Part shown: positions 22,991 through 33,639 of the stretch, one piece after another
How the letters are laid out: each line of letters begins with the position of its first letter
How positions within the stretch are numbered: the first letter of the stretch is position 1
Assembly: GCA_945861265.1 (NCBI GenBank)
Contig: CAMAUC010000004.1
Coordinates: 1-64,000 of the forward strand
Length of the DNA stretch: 64,000 nucleotides
Origin: Rhizobium sp. Q54
Lineage (GTDB): Bacteria; Pseudomonadota; Alphaproteobacteria; Rhizobiales; Xanthobacteraceae
Direction: 5' to 3'
Notes under the pieces: model-generated
Seen by the model: only the letters and a program-made list of their open reading frames with translations
Database searches by the model: none
Told to the model about the DNA's origin: nothing
Position numbers and translations under genes: made by a program

Positions 22991-23737
22991 GTGAGCAAGA
23001 ACGCGCCCAGTCTGCGGCTCGACCGCCTGTTGTCCAATCTCGGCTATGGCTCGCGCCGCGAGGTGCAGCAGGTGATCTGGGCCGGTCTGGTCACGCTCGA
23101 TGGCGAGCCGATCGACGACAGCGACGCCAAAATCGCCGTCACGCCCGACCTTTCCGCCCGCATGATCGTCGATGGCGAGCCGCTCGATCCGCCGCCGGGC
23201 TTCGCCTTGATGCTGAACAAGCCGCTCGGCGTCACCTGCTCGCACAAGGAACTCGGCCCCCTCGTCTATGCGCTGTTGCCGGAACGCTGGCGCCGGCGCG
23301 AACCGGCGATCTCCACCGTCGGCCGGCTCGACAAGGACACCTCCGGCCTGCTGCTGATGACCGACGACGGCGCGCTCCTGCACAAGATCATCTCGCCGCG
23401 CAGCAACGTCTCCAAACGCTACGATGTCACGCTCGACCGGCCCTTGCGCGGCGACGAAGCCGCGCTGTTCGTATCGGGGACAATGATGCTGGAAGGCGAG
23501 GACAAGCCGCTGCTGCCGGCGCAAATGGAAGTCGTCGGCGACAAGCGCGCTTATGTGACGATCAGCGAAGGCCGCTATCACCAGGTGCGCCGCATGTTCG
23601 CGGCCGTCGGCAATCACGTCAACACGCTGCACCGCGACCGCGTCGGCGCTTTGCAATTGCCGGACGATCTGGCGGCCGGCCAATTTCGCCTTCTGACGGA
23701 TGCGGATTTGAGGTTGGTGCTGGAAGCGCGGACTTAG
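22991..23737 (+). CDS. rRNA pseudouridine synthase, RsuA/RluB family
   Basis: S4-like RLDRLLSNLGYGSRREVQQVI, VGRLDKDTSGLLLMTDDG, GRYHQVRRMF. Confidence 0.93.
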   Translation: MSKNAPSLRLDRLLSNLGYGSRREVQQVIWAGLVTLDGEPIDDSDAKIAVTPDLSARMIVDGEPLDPPPGFALMLNKPLGVTCSHKELGPLVYALLPERWRRREPAISTVGRLDKDTSGLLLMTDDGALLHKIISPRSNVSKRYDVTLDRPLRGDEAALFVSGTMMLEGEDKPLLPAQMEVVGDKRAYVTISEGRYHQVRRMFAAVGNHVNTLHRDRVGALQLPDDLAAGQFRLLTDADLRLVLEART

Positions 23738-23985
23738 GCGATCGCGCCGATCACCAGCAGGATGACACCGAGCCCGGCGCCGATGCCGGCAAGCGTCACC
23801 AGCATCTGCTTGCGCTGGCGGCGCGGACCGTAGACGCCGGCGGCGCGGCGTTCGGCGATCAAGGCGGCGTCGTATTCAGCCGAGGTCGAAAACGAACAGG
23901 CCCAGGCGGCACCCGCGCTTTGCGCATAAAGCGCGAGCGAAGCGGCGTCGGTGGACGAACGGCTGCGGCTGGATCGGTTCAACAT
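23734..23985 (-). CDS. Small membrane protein of unknown function
   Basis: Single C-terminal TM segment LVTLAGIGAGLGVILLVIGAIA. Confidence 0.5.
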   Translation of the reverse strand: MLNRSSRSRSSTDAASLALYAQSAGAAWACSFSTSAEYDAALIAERRAAGVYGPRRQRKQMLVTLAGIGAGLGVILLVIGAIA

Positions 23986-24028
23986 TCCACAATGCTAGCG
24001 CGCGGATGGTAAACGGGACGTTTATTTT

Positions 24029-25309
24029 TTACCTCGCCACGACTGCCGCGGCCGCCGCTTTCGGCCGCCGCGCCACCCAGCGCCGCACCATGCCCTCGGC
24101 CGGCTTCTTGCCCGCCGCCATGCGGGCGCGTGCCTCGTCGCTGCCCGGCTCCTCGGCCGCGCAACGAAAGCGATTGCGGCCGTCGCGCTTGGCCAGATAC
24201 AAAGCCTCGTCGGCGCGCAGCAGCAGCGCGTCGATGTCGGCGACCGCCTTGTACGACGTCGCCATGCCGATGCTCACCGTGGAGCCGACCGCGATATCGT
24301 CGACCATGAGCCCGGCGGTTTCGTAAGCCGCGCGCAAACGTTCGGCGACATGGCACGCGCCCTCCATCGTCTCCGGCACCATGGCGACGAATTCCTCGCC
24401 GCCAAGGCGCGCGACGATATCGGTGGCGCGGACGCTGCCCAGCGCGGTGCGCGCGAACACCTTCAGCACGCTGTCGCCGGTGGCGTGGCCGAAACGGTCA
24501 TTGACCGACTTGAAATGATCGAGATCGAACATCAGCAAGGTCACCGGCCCGCCGCACGCGCCCTGCACCGCCTGCATCTTGGTGGCCGTGTCGATGAAGG
24601 CGCGGCGGTTGAGCAGTCCGGTCAGCGCGTCGGTGGTCGCCTCCTTGCGATAGAACTGGACGTGGCTGTCCTTGACCATCACCAGCACGATATAGGCCGT
24701 GCCCAGCGCATAGACGATGCTGGCCAGCGCGAAGACGGTTACCCAATGCGCGGCAAAGACATCCGGCGTGAACGTGCGCATGCCGATCGGCACCATGAAC
24801 ATCGCCGCGTACAGGCTCGGCACCAGAATCGCCGCGGTACGCGAATAAAACGCTTTGCGCCGCTCGCGCAGCAATTCGAGCGCGATGAACACGCCGTAAA
24901 TGCCGATCACCAGCGCGCCGAGCCCGATGCGCGCCTGCGTGCCGGTTTCAAGGCCCGGCAATTGGCACAGCAACAGCCAAGAGGCGGCACCGGCAAGCGC
25001 CGCCAGCGGCCATAGCGGCCGGCCGTGAAACAGCCGCACGCCGCTCCAGATCATGCCGCAGGCGATGAAGATCATCGCTTCGGCGATATCGGGCGGCAAC
25101 CGGAACCAGGGATCGGGCGCGCCCCATAGCGCGATCGCCGCCGCGCCGATCAGATAAGCCGAGCCCCACCAGGCGAGCGCGCGCACGTCGCGCTGCTGCA
25201 GCCAGGTCGTGATCAGCAGCAGGCCGAGGAAGCCGACAATGCAGACCGCCACGAATACCAAAGTCGGGACGTCGAGCAGTCCTTGCTGATAGGCGGCGGC
25301 GTCAAGCAT
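24029..25309 (-). CDS. Membrane-anchored GGDEF diguanylate cyclase
   Basis: Multi-TM N-terminus; DALTGLLNRRAF, FDLDHFKSVNDRFGHATGD, RLGGEEFVAM. Confidence 0.93.
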   Translation of the reverse strand: MLDAAAYQQGLLDVPTLVFVAVCIVGFLGLLLITTWLQQRDVRALAWWGSAYLIGAAAIALWGAPDPWFRLPPDIAEAMIFIACGMIWSGVRLFHGRPLWPLAALAGAASWLLLCQLPGLETGTQARIGLGALVIGIYGVFIALELLRERRKAFYSRTAAILVPSLYAAMFMVPIGMRTFTPDVFAAHWVTVFALASIVYALGTAYIVLVMVKDSHVQFYRKEATTDALTGLLNRRAFIDTATKMQAVQGACGGPVTLLMFDLDHFKSVNDRFGHATGDSVLKVFARTALGSVRATDIVARLGGEEFVAMVPETMEGACHVAERLRAAYETAGLMVDDIAVGSTVSIGMATSYKAVADIDALLLRADEALYLAKRDGRNRFRCAAEEPGSDEARARMAAGKKPAEGMVRRWVARRPKAAAAAVVAR

Positions 25310-25487
25310 TCAGTCTCCAAAATCGCCGGGTCCGGCGTCCTGCGCGTTGTCCAGGCGATGCACGTAGAATAGCCACGCAGGCGTGCGAAAAGCTTTGCCG
25401 ACATCGGCGGCTTTCGACGCAACACTTGTGTAAATTGATGACAAATTGAAACGACCGGGAACTTCAGGAAAGACCCGCGCACAAACA

Positions 25488-25519
25488 AAAAGGGCGCAAC
25501 CGGAGTTGCGCCCTTTCGC
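25488..25519 (-). terminator. Terminator downstream of rpsI
   Basis: aaaaaGGGCGCAACcggaGTTGCGCCCttt. Confidence 0.8.
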
Positions 25520-25540
25520 AGAAATCGTTGAAGCGAAACG

Positions 25541-26017
25541 TTAGCGCTTCGAGAACTGGAACGAACGGCGGGCCTTGGCCTTGCCGTACTTCTTGCGTTC
25601 GACGACGCGCGAGTCGCGGGTCAGGAAGCCGCCCTTCTTGAGCGCGCCACGCAGATCCGGCTCGAAGTAGGTCAGCGCCTTGGAGATGCCGTGACGCACG
25701 GCGCCAGCCTGGCCCGACAGACCGCCGCCGGACACGGTGCAGATCACGTCATACTGTGTGACGCGGTTGGCGCAGACCAGCGGCTGCTGGATCAGCATGC
25801 GCAACACCGGACGGGCGAAGAAGGCTTCGACGGTACGGGTGTTGACGACGATCTTGCCGGAGCCCGGCTTGATCCAGACGCGGGCAACGGCGTTCTTGCG
25901 TTTTCCCGTCGCGTAGGCGCGGCCCTGCTTGTCGAGCTTCTGGACGTAAGTGGGAGCTTCCGGAGCGGCCGGCTTGAGGGCGGCGAGGCCTTCCATGGAT
26001 TGTACGGTCTCAGCCAC
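25541..26017 (-). CDS. rpsI: 30S ribosomal protein S9
   Basis: [22 protein letters not shown]...[24 protein letters not shown]. Confidence 0.98.
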   Translation of the reverse strand: MAETVQSMEGLAALKPAAPEAPTYVQKLDKQGRAYATGKRKNAVARVWIKPGSGKIVVNTRTVEAFFARPVLRMLIQQPLVCANRVTQYDVICTVSGGGLSGQAGAVRHGISKALTYFEPDLRGALKKGGFLTRDSRVVERKKYGKAKARRSFQFSKR

Positions 26018-26019
26018 GA

Positions 26020-26487
26020 TTAAGCACTCCTCACGTTCTTGCGATTCATCGCAGCGATATCCAGCGGCTCCGGCTTCTGCGCTTCATGCGGATGCTCGGC
26101 GCCCGGATAGACGCGCAGGTTGCCGAACTGCACCCGGCCGAGCGGGCCGCGCGGCAGCATGCGCTCGACGGCCTTCTCGACGATCCGTTCGGGGAACTTG
26201 CCCTCGAAGATCGAGCGCGCGGTGCGCTCCTTGATGCCGCCGATGAAACCGGTGTGGTGATAATAGACCTTGTTGTCGCGCTTGCGGCCGGTGAACACCA
26301 CCTTGGCGGCATTGATGACGATGACGTTGTCGCCATCGTCGGCGTGCGGGGTATAGGTCGCCTTGTGCTTGCCGCGCAGGCGCATCGCGACGATCGTGGC
26401 GAGACGGCCGACGACGAGCCCGGAGGCATCGACGATCAGCCATTTCTTCTCGATGTCGGCGGCCTTTGCCGATTTAGTCGTCTTCAT
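26020..26487 (-). CDS. rplM: 50S ribosomal protein L13
   Basis: [46 protein letters not shown]. Confidence 0.98.
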   Translation of the reverse strand: MKTTKSAKAADIEKKWLIVDASGLVVGRLATIVAMRLRGKHKATYTPHADDGDNVIVINAAKVVFTGRKRDNKVYYHHTGFIGGIKERTARSIFEGKFPERIVEKAVERMLPRGPLGRVQFGNLRVYPGAEHPHEAQKPEPLDIAAMNRKNVRSA

Positions 26488-26641
26488 GAGAAATCCTTGG
26501 AGAGGGCGAAGCGGAATAAGTCCGCGTGCCGAACTGGCCGGGTTCTAGCCGAGAGCCTCGCGCCGGTCAACGCTTACCGTCAGATATTATATCTTCAATA
26601 TCAATGACTTATAAGAAAGGTATAATAGAACCATCGGCTAA

Positions 26642-27109
26642 TTACTTCTGTGCGGGGATCGAATAGGTCGAGGTGACATGCGCCACCGGCTCGTCCTCGC
26701 CGTCCGAATAGATCGTCACCTCGCCGACCGCCAGCCTTTTGCCGACCTTCATCAGCCTTGCATCGGCGATCAGGTCGGCCTGGGCGGGCTTGCGCAGAAA
26801 ATTGATGTTCAGGTTCGTGGTCACCGCCAGCGTCTGCGGCCCGACCGCCGAGAACACCGCGACATACATGGCGAAATCGGCCAGTTCCATCATGGTCGGC
26901 CCGGAAATCGTGCCGCCCGGCCGCAAATGATCCTCGTGGAAAGCCTTGCGGACGCGAATGTCGCCGTACTCGACCCGCTCCAGCGACAGCCCGCTGCCGT
27001 CAAAAAAGGCCTGGGGAAACTCGACCTTGAGCAGCGCCTCGATGGCGTCCGCGGTCATGGCGGGTGATTTGGCTGGCGATTTGACCGATGCGGCCATGGC
27101 GTCCCCCAT
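26642..27109 (-). CDS. PaaI-family hotdog thioesterase
   Basis: RPGGTISGPTMMELADFAMYVAVFS, TTNLNINFLRKP. Confidence 0.85.
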   Translation of the reverse strand: MGDAMAASVKSPAKSPAMTADAIEALLKVEFPQAFFDGSGLSLERVEYGDIRVRKAFHEDHLRPGGTISGPTMMELADFAMYVAVFSAVGPQTLAVTTNLNINFLRKPAQADLIADARLMKVGKRLAVGEVTIYSDGEDEPVAHVTSTYSIPAQK

Positions 27110-27267
27110 CCGACATCGGGCCTGCCCGATGTCGGCAAATTAGGTGCTCAAGTCGGCTATAGCCGACTTGAGATGCCGGCAAGTCCGGCCACTTCGTCAT
27201 AGACAGACGCATCGCGCGGCTCAACCCTCTCCTTGCGCCTTGCCTTCAACGGAATAAGGTTCGCACC

Positions 27268-28080
27268 ATGAACATTCACACACCGGCCGACAGCAAAGTC
27301 CTCCTGCTCGAGCGCGACGGCCCGATCGCCATCCTGACGCTCAACCGCCCGCCGGCGCGCAACAGCCTGTCGGAGGCGCTGCTCATCGCGCTGTCGGAAG
27401 CTTTTCGAGACATCGCCGCCGACACCTCGGTGCGCGCGGTGGTGCTGACCGCCAATGGCCCGGCCTTCTGCGCCGGTCACGACATGAAGGAACTGACCGC
27501 GCGCCGCGCCGACGCCGATGGCGGCCGCGCCTATTTCCGCACCATCATGACGACATGCAGCGCCATGATGCAGCAAATCGTCAATCTGCCGCAGCCGGTG
27601 ATCGCCGCAGTGCAAGGTGTGGCCACCGCCGCCGGTTGTCAGTTGGTTGCCAGTTGCGATCTCGCCGTCGCCTCCTCCGCTGCCAAATTCGCCACGCCCG
27701 GCGTCGATATCGGCCTGTTCTGCTCGACGCCGATGGTCGCCTTGTCGCGCAACGTGTCGCGCAAGCACGCAATGGAAATGCTGCTGACCGGCGACATGGT
27801 CGACGCCAATCGCGCCGCCGACATCGGCCTCGTCAATCGCGTCGTGCCGGCCGGCGAAGAACTCCAGGCGGCCATCACGCTCGCCAAACAGATCGCGTCG
27901 AAATCGTCCTACACGTTGAAAATCGGCAAGCAGGCTTTCTATCAACAGGCCGAAATGGGTTTGGCCGCAGCTTATGCCTACGCTTCCGAGGTGATGACCG
28001 AGAACATGATGGCGCGCGACGCCGAGGAAGGCATCTGCGCTTTCATCGACAAGCGCAAGCCGACTTGGGAAGATCGCTAG
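27268..28080 (+). CDS. Enoyl-CoA hydratase/isomerase
   Basis: ILTLNRPPARNSLS, AFCAGHDMKEL, GVATAAGCQLVASCDLAVAS. Confidence 0.93.
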   Translation: MNIHTPADSKVLLLERDGPIAILTLNRPPARNSLSEALLIALSEAFRDIAADTSVRAVVLTANGPAFCAGHDMKELTARRADADGGRAYFRTIMTTCSAMMQQIVNLPQPVIAAVQGVATAAGCQLVASCDLAVASSAAKFATPGVDIGLFCSTPMVALSRNVSRKHAMEMLLTGDMVDANRAADIGLVNRVVPAGEELQAAITLAKQIASKSSYTLKIGKQAFYQQAEMGLAAAYAYASEVMTENMMARDAEEGICAFIDKRKPTWEDR

Positions 28081-28108
28081 ACGATTTGGAAAAAAAAGCC
28101 ATCGGGAG

Positions 28109-28336
28109 ATGACGATGCGTACTGCGCTGCTTGTTACCGCGATTGCTCTTGCCACACTCACTTCAGCCGCCGCGCAGGATTTTACCGCGGCGCAACGCGA
28201 GGCCTGCAAGGGCGACTATGACAAGTTCTGCAAAGGCACCATCCCGGGTGGTGGGCGTGTTATCGCCTGCCTGAACAAGCAGCGCGACCAGCTTTCCAGC
28301 GCATGCAAGCAGATCATCGACGCCCAGAAGAAATAG
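28109..28336 (+). CDS. Small secreted Cys-containing protein
   Basis: Signal peptide; REACKGDYDKFCKGTIPGGGRVIACLNKQRDQLSSACKQII. Confidence 0.7.
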   Translation: MTMRTALLVTAIALATLTSAAAQDFTAAQREACKGDYDKFCKGTIPGGGRVIACLNKQRDQLSSACKQIIDAQKK

Positions 28337-28426
28337 CGATCACGTCACGTTGATCCGGTACGCCCTTTCGTGCCTCGCGGCGGATGCTTAGCTTCAACGC
28401 CCGCCCACTCTGCGTCAGGCCGCCTT

Positions 28427-29041
28427 ATGAACAACGCCTCCCTCGTCTTCACCCCCGCGGCGCAACAGGCGCAGGCCGAACGCGGCTCGGCGAAAGCTTA
28501 CGCGCAGCGCATCGAGGAAGGCTTTCCCGACGCAGTGACCCCGGAGCTGGCCGCCTTCATTGCCGAAATGGACACTGTCTTTCTCGGCACGGCCAATGCG
28601 CAGGGCGCGCCTTACATCCAGCATCGCGGCGGGCCGAAGGGCTTCATCAAGGTCATCGACGCGCACACGCTCGGCTTTGCCGATTATCGCGGCAACCGGC
28701 AGTACATCACGCTGGCGAACCTCTCCGAGAACGACCGCGCTTATTTGTTTCTGCTCGATCCGGCGCGCAAGCAACGCATCAAAATGTGGGGCCGCGCCCG
28801 CGTCGTCGAGAACGACCCGGCATTGGTAGAGAGATTGTTCGACAAAGGCTACAAGGCCAGACCCGAACGCGCCATCTTGTTTACGATCGAAGCCTGGGAC
28901 GTGAACTGCTCGCAGCATATCGTCACCCGCTTCACCGAGACCGAGATCGAAGGCGCGTTTGACAGGATACAAATGAAGATCGCCGAGCTGGAAGCCGAGA
29001 ACGCGGCGTTACGCGCGCAGCTTGCGCAAGGCGCGACATGA
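28427..29041 (+). CDS. Pyridoxamine 5'-phosphate oxidase family flavin-binding protein
   Basis: TVFLGTANAQGAPYIQHRGGPKGFIKVID, FADYRGNRQYITLANL. Confidence 0.87.
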   Translation: MNNASLVFTPAAQQAQAERGSAKAYAQRIEEGFPDAVTPELAAFIAEMDTVFLGTANAQGAPYIQHRGGPKGFIKVIDAHTLGFADYRGNRQYITLANLSENDRAYLFLLDPARKQRIKMWGRARVVENDPALVERLFDKGYKARPERAILFTIEAWDVNCSQHIVTRFTETEIEGAFDRIQMKIAELEAENAALRAQLAQGAT

Positions 29042-29580
29042 ATCACGACTCCTATCCCGACTCCTATATTCGCGGCATTCTCAACACCGTGAAGACCATC
29101 GCCATGGTCGGCTTTTCGCCGAATACCAGCCGGCCGAGCTATTTCGTGTTCAAGTATTTCCTCGAGCGCGGCACCCGCGTCATTCCGGTCAATCCCGGCC
29201 ATGCCGGCAAGGAAATTCTGGGCCAGAAGGTTTACAGCAGGCTCGCCGATATCCCCGAGCCGATCGACATGGTCGATATTTTCCGCGCCTCGGAATTCGT
29301 CCCCGGCGTTGTGCAGGAGGCGCTGGCGCTCAAGCCTTTGCCGCAGGTGATCTGGATGCAGCTTGAAATCCGCAACGACGAGGCCGCCGCGATGGCCGAA
29401 GCGGCCGGCATCAAGGTTGTCATGAACCGCTGCCCGAAAATCGAATATGGTCGGCTGTCCTCGGAGATTTCATGGATGGGGATCAATTCGCGCACGTTGT
29501 CGTCGAAGCGCGGACAAATCCTTCCCGGCGGCGTGCAACGCATGGGACTGGGCAACGCCGGCGACAAGAAAAGCGACTGA
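29038..29580 (+). CDS. CoA-binding domain protein
   Basis: IAMVGFSPNTSRPSYFVFKYFLERGTRVIPVNPG...GIKVVMNRCPKIEY. Confidence 0.88.
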   Translation: MNHDSYPDSYIRGILNTVKTIAMVGFSPNTSRPSYFVFKYFLERGTRVIPVNPGHAGKEILGQKVYSRLADIPEPIDMVDIFRASEFVPGVVQEALALKPLPQVIWMQLEIRNDEAAAMAEAAGIKVVMNRCPKIEYGRLSSEISWMGINSRTLSSKRGQILPGGVQRMGLGNAGDKKSD

Positions 29581-29657
29581 TTTATGCCAAGCCTTGACGC
29601 GCGGCCCATCGGGCCCGTCTAATCCCGCCCAACATAGCCCCACAAGGAATCGCCACC

Positions 29658-30941
29658 ATGGCCGACGCCGAACGCACACCCGGATTCAACACCTTGGCCG
29701 TCCATGCCGGTGCCAAGCCCGACCCGACCACCGGCGCGCGCGCCACGCCGATCTACCAGACGACGTCCTTCGTGTTCGACGATGTCGAGCACGCTGCCTC
29801 TTTGTTCGGCCTGCAGGCCTTTGGCAATATCTATACGCGCATCGGCAACCCGACCTGCGCCGTGCTGGAAGAGCGCGTCGCGGCGTTGGAAGGCGGCACC
29901 GCCGGCCTCGCCGTCGCGTCTGGCCACGCCGCGCAGCTCATCGTCATGCAAACCTTGCTGATGCCGGGCGATGAGTTCATCGCCTCGAAGAAGCTCTATG
30001 GCGGCTCGATCAACCAGTTCAACAATGCGTTCAAGAGTTTCGGCTGGAACGTGGTCTGGGCCGACCCGGACGACATCGGCTCGTTCGAGCGCGCCGTGTC
30101 GCCGAAGACCAAAGCGGTCTTTATCGAATCCATCGCCAATCCCGGCGGCGTCATCACCGACATCGAGGCCGTCGCCGCTATCGCGCGCAAGGCCGGCGTG
30201 CCGCTGATCGTCGACAACACGCTGGCCACGCCCTACCTGTGCAAGCCGATCGATTTCGGCGCCGACATCGTCGTCCACTCGCTCACGAAATTCCTCGGCG
30301 GCCACGGCAATTCGATCGGCGGCATGATCGTCGATGCCGGCAGCTTCAACTGGTCGCGCGACAAGAAATATCCGATGCTGTGCGAGCCGCGCACCGAGTA
30401 TTCCGGCATCGTGCTGCACGAGACCTTCGGCAATTTCTCTTTCGCCATCGCCTGCCGCGTGCTCGGCTTGCGCGACCTTGGTCCCGCGCTGTCGCCGTTC
30501 AATGCGTTTTTGATCGCCACCGGCATCGAGACCTTGCCGCTGCGCATGCAGCGCCATTCCGACAATGCGCTCGCCGTCGCGCAATGGCTTGCCGGTCATC
30601 CGCAGGTTGCCTGGGTCAGCTATCCGGGTCTGCCGGGCGACAAATATCACGCGCTGGCGCAGAAATATGTGCCGAAGGGCTGCGGCGCGGTGATGACCGT
30701 CGGCTTGAAAGGTGGCTACGACGCCGGCGTCAAACTGGTGTCGAACGTGAAACTGTTCTCGCATCTCGCCAATATCGGCGACACCAAATCGCTGATCATT
30801 CACCCGGCCTCGACCACGCACAAGCAATTGACCGACGCGCAGAAGACGCAGGCGGGCGCGGGGCCCGACGTCGTGCGCCTGTCGATCGGCATCGAGGACA
30901 AGGACGACATCATCGCCGATCTGGAACTGGGATTGAAGTAA
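29658..30941 (+). CDS. metY: O-acetylhomoserine aminocarboxypropyltransferase
   Basis: FNTLAVHAGAKPDPTTGARATPIYQTTSFVFDD, SLTKFLGGHGNSIGG PLP lysine site. Confidence 0.95.
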   Translation: MADAERTPGFNTLAVHAGAKPDPTTGARATPIYQTTSFVFDDVEHAASLFGLQAFGNIYTRIGNPTCAVLEERVAALEGGTAGLAVASGHAAQLIVMQTLLMPGDEFIASKKLYGGSINQFNNAFKSFGWNVVWADPDDIGSFERAVSPKTKAVFIESIANPGGVITDIEAVAAIARKAGVPLIVDNTLATPYLCKPIDFGADIVVHSLTKFLGGHGNSIGGMIVDAGSFNWSRDKKYPMLCEPRTEYSGIVLHETFGNFSFAIACRVLGLRDLGPALSPFNAFLIATGIETLPLRMQRHSDNALAVAQWLAGHPQVAWVSYPGLPGDKYHALAQKYVPKGCGAVMTVGLKGGYDAGVKLVSNVKLFSHLANIGDTKSLIIHPASTTHKQLTDAQKTQAGAGPDVVRLSIGIEDKDDIIADLELGLK

Positions 30942-30949
30942 GCCGGGCC

Positions 30950-31675
30950 GTGGCGAGGGCCTTCATTGCTTTGATCATGATCGCCTTCGCCGGCACCGCA
31001 CAGGCGGCATCGCCGCTGGTCTATCTACGCGACATCGACCCGAGCATCCGCCAGGACATGCGCTATGCCGGCAGTGACAATTTCACCGGCAAACCGCTGC
31101 CCGGTTATGCCGCGGGCGAATGCATGCTGCGCCGTCCCGTCGCGCTGGCGCTGAAAGCTGTGCAGGGCGAACTCGCCGCCCGCGCTCTGTCGCTCAAGGT
31201 CTATGACTGCTATCGCCCGACCCGCGCAGTCGCCGCGATGGCCCGCTGGTCGCGCGGCGCGGGCGGCCCCGATACGTCGCGTTTTTTTCCGGCAGCGGAG
31301 CGCAGTCAGTTGTTCGCGCTCGGCTACATCTCCGGCTATTCGGCGCATTCGCGCGGCGTCGCCGTCGATCTGACATTGGTGCCGCGCGACGCCAAGCCCG
31401 CCGCGCAAGCGGCGCGTTCAGGCCCCTGCACCGCGCCGCAGGCGCAACGCGCGCCGGACGACAGTCTCGACATGGGCACCGGCTTCGATTGCTTCGACAC
31501 GAAAAGCTACACGCGCAATGCGTCGATCGCGCCGGCGCAGGCCGCCAACCGCCGCCTGCTGCTGGAGGCGATGCGCAAGCATGGCTTCACCAACTACAAG
31601 CGCGAGTGGTGGCATTTCTCGTTCAACAGCGCCGACGACGGCGAGGCCTACGATCTGCCTATCAAGCCGCGCTGA
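30950..31675 (+). CDS. M15 D-alanyl-D-alanine dipeptidase
   Basis: DPSIRQDMRYAGSDNFTGKPLPGY, SAHSRGVAVDLTL, EWWHFSF; GTG start at 30950 in the 30239..31675 frame. Confidence 0.88.
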   Translation: MARAFIALIMIAFAGTAQAASPLVYLRDIDPSIRQDMRYAGSDNFTGKPLPGYAAGECMLRRPVALALKAVQGELAARALSLKVYDCYRPTRAVAAMARWSRGAGGPDTSRFFPAAERSQLFALGYISGYSAHSRGVAVDLTLVPRDAKPAAQAARSGPCTAPQAQRAPDDSLDMGTGFDCFDTKSYTRNASIAPAQAANRRLLLEAMRKHGFTNYKREWWHFSFNSADDGEAYDLPIKPR

Positions 31676-31684
31676 ACGCGCCAC

Positions 31685-32440
31685 TCATGCCTTGGTCAGC
31701 GTCTTCGCCACATAAGCGGCGACACGCGAAAGCGTCGCTTCCTGCGTCCAGATCGCCGTCACCGCTTTCTCCGTCGCTGCGCCCGAGACCGCGATGCGCT
31801 CGCGCACGGCTTGCCGGATTTGCGATTTGGTCTGCGCGAAAGCCTGCGGCGACAGCGCGGCGTAGAACCGCGCCGCTTCGATCGCCCGCGACATCAACGC
31901 ATCCGGCGCGACGACCTCGTCGATCCAGCCTTTATGAAGCGCCGCGTCGGTCGGATAGGTCGCACCGGTCAGCGTGAATTCGGCGAGATAGCGCGGCGGC
32001 ACGGCGAAGCGCACCACCTCGAAGGCCAAAGCCGGAAACGGCACGCCGACCAGCATTTCGGTGACGCCGATGCGGCCGGCGTCTCGCGCCATGATGCGGC
32101 GGTCGCCGCAGGCGGCCAGCACAGCGCCGCCGGCCATGGCGTGGCCGTTGATCGCCATCACCACGGGCTTCGGGTGAAAGAAAACCGCGTCATAGAGTTT
32201 GTGCAGGCTCGGCAAAAACGCGTGCACATAATCGGCACCGCCGGCGCTCAATCGCTTGAGATCGACGCCGGCGGAAAATATCTTGCCTTGCGCGGTCAGC
32301 ACGATGGCTTTGGCCTCGGCGTTGCGCAGATCGACAAAGCGCTGCGCCAGCGCTTCGCAGAATTCGCTGTCGAGCGCATTGGCCTTGCCATGTTGCATCG
32401 TCAGGATGGCGATATCGCCGTCCGTTCGCAGTTCGATCAT
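31685..32440 (-). CDS. Enoyl-CoA hydratase/isomerase family protein
   Basis: IAILTMQHGKANALDSEF, GKIFSAGVDLKRL, NGHAMAGGAVLAACGDRRIM. Confidence 0.92.
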   Translation of the reverse strand: MIELRTDGDIAILTMQHGKANALDSEFCEALAQRFVDLRNAEAKAIVLTAQGKIFSAGVDLKRLSAGGADYVHAFLPSLHKLYDAVFFHPKPVVMAINGHAMAGGAVLAACGDRRIMARDAGRIGVTEMLVGVPFPALAFEVVRFAVPPRYLAEFTLTGATYPTDAALHKGWIDEVVAPDALMSRAIEAARFYAALSPQAFAQTKSQIRQAVRERIAVSGAATEKAVTAIWTQEATLSRVAAYVAKTLTKA

Positions 32441-33531
32441 GCGCCCTGCTCCACCAAATGCGCCGCGCCCGCCTGCGTGGGTTTCGTCAACGCTTGCGCA
32501 TGAACAATGCCAATCGTCAGCACCACGATGGCCAGCAACTGATGCGCCATCGCCAGGGCCAGAGGCGCCGCGTAAAGCAGCGTGATTATGCCGAGCGCCG
32601 CCTGCGCCGTCACTGCGCCGGCCAACAGCAAAGCGCCGCGCGCCGCCATGCAGCGCCGCGCGTCATAGGCATGCCACAGCGCCAGCAGAAAAATCGTATA
32701 GGCGAGCATGCGATGGTCGAACTGCACGGTCAAAGTGTTCTCGAAGATATTGCGCCAGGCCGGCTGCACGAACCACAAGCGCGCGGCGTCCGGCACCAAG
32801 GCGCCGTCGATCAGCGGCCATGTATTATAGATGAGCCCGGCATCGAGCCCGGCGACCAAAGCGCCGAGATAGATCTGCAGCAGCACCAGCCCCGCGATCG
32901 CCAGCGCCGTGAATCGCTGTCGCGCCGGCGCAGCGACACGCGGCACTGTCTGCGCCTCGTCCCGCTGCAATCCTTGCGCTGTCCACAGCACCGCGGCGTA
33001 GATCGCGCAGGCCAGGGTCAGATGAAAGCCGAGCCTATATTGCGACACCTTGACGAGATTGCTGCCAACGCCCGAGGCCACCATCCACCAGCCGACCGCG
33101 CCGAGCGCAGCACCCCCGGCAAAAATCGTCCACAGCCGCGCCCGCAAGGCTTTCGGCACATCGCCGCGCCAGAGAAAAAACAAGAACGGCGCGAGAAACA
33201 CAAAGCCGGTCGAGCGCGCCAGCAGCCGGTGCGACCATTCCCAGAAATAGATCACCTTGAAATCGGAAAGGCTCATGCCCTGGTTGCGCTCGCGATATTG
33301 CGCGATCCCCTGATACTTGGCGAATTCGTCCTGCCACTGCGCCGTGCTCAGAGGCGGCAGCACGCCGGTCACCGGCTTCCATTCGGTGATCGACAATCCC
33401 GATTCGGTCAGCCGCGTCGCGCCGCCGACGGCGAGCGTCAGGAAGATCATCGCCGCGACCGCGTAAAGCCACAGCCGCACCGCGCGCAGGCGCCGCGCAC
33501 TGACATCAACGTCGGGAGTTTGGTCTGGCAT
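32437..33531 (-). CDS. ctaA: Heme A synthase, COX15/CtaA family
   Basis: GGATRLTESGLSITEWKPVTGVLPPL, EWSHRLLARSTG; ATG at 33531. Confidence 0.94.
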   Translation of the reverse strand: MPDQTPDVDVSARRLRAVRLWLYAVAAMIFLTLAVGGATRLTESGLSITEWKPVTGVLPPLSTAQWQDEFAKYQGIAQYRERNQGMSLSDFKVIYFWEWSHRLLARSTGFVFLAPFLFFLWRGDVPKALRARLWTIFAGGAALGAVGWWMVASGVGSNLVKVSQYRLGFHLTLACAIYAAVLWTAQGLQRDEAQTVPRVAAPARQRFTALAIAGLVLLQIYLGALVAGLDAGLIYNTWPLIDGALVPDAARLWFVQPAWRNIFENTLTVQFDHRMLAYTIFLLALWHAYDARRCMAARGALLLAGAVTAQAALGIITLLYAAPLALAMAHQLLAIVVLTIGIVHAQALTKPTQAGAAHLVEQGA

Positions 33532-33639
33532 GATCGTCAAGCGCGCCTTTAAAGGCCTTGCGGGAGGGTGCGCGGACCATATAGTCAGGGGCGTCGTCAA
33601 GGCAACCAGCCTTTCCCGTCGCCAACACTATGAGCCGCC

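Noticed and set aside
30239-30949. N-terminal part of the 478-aa ORF overlapping metY
   Set aside because: Out-of-frame extension; the real dipeptidase starts at about 30950 with a signal peptide
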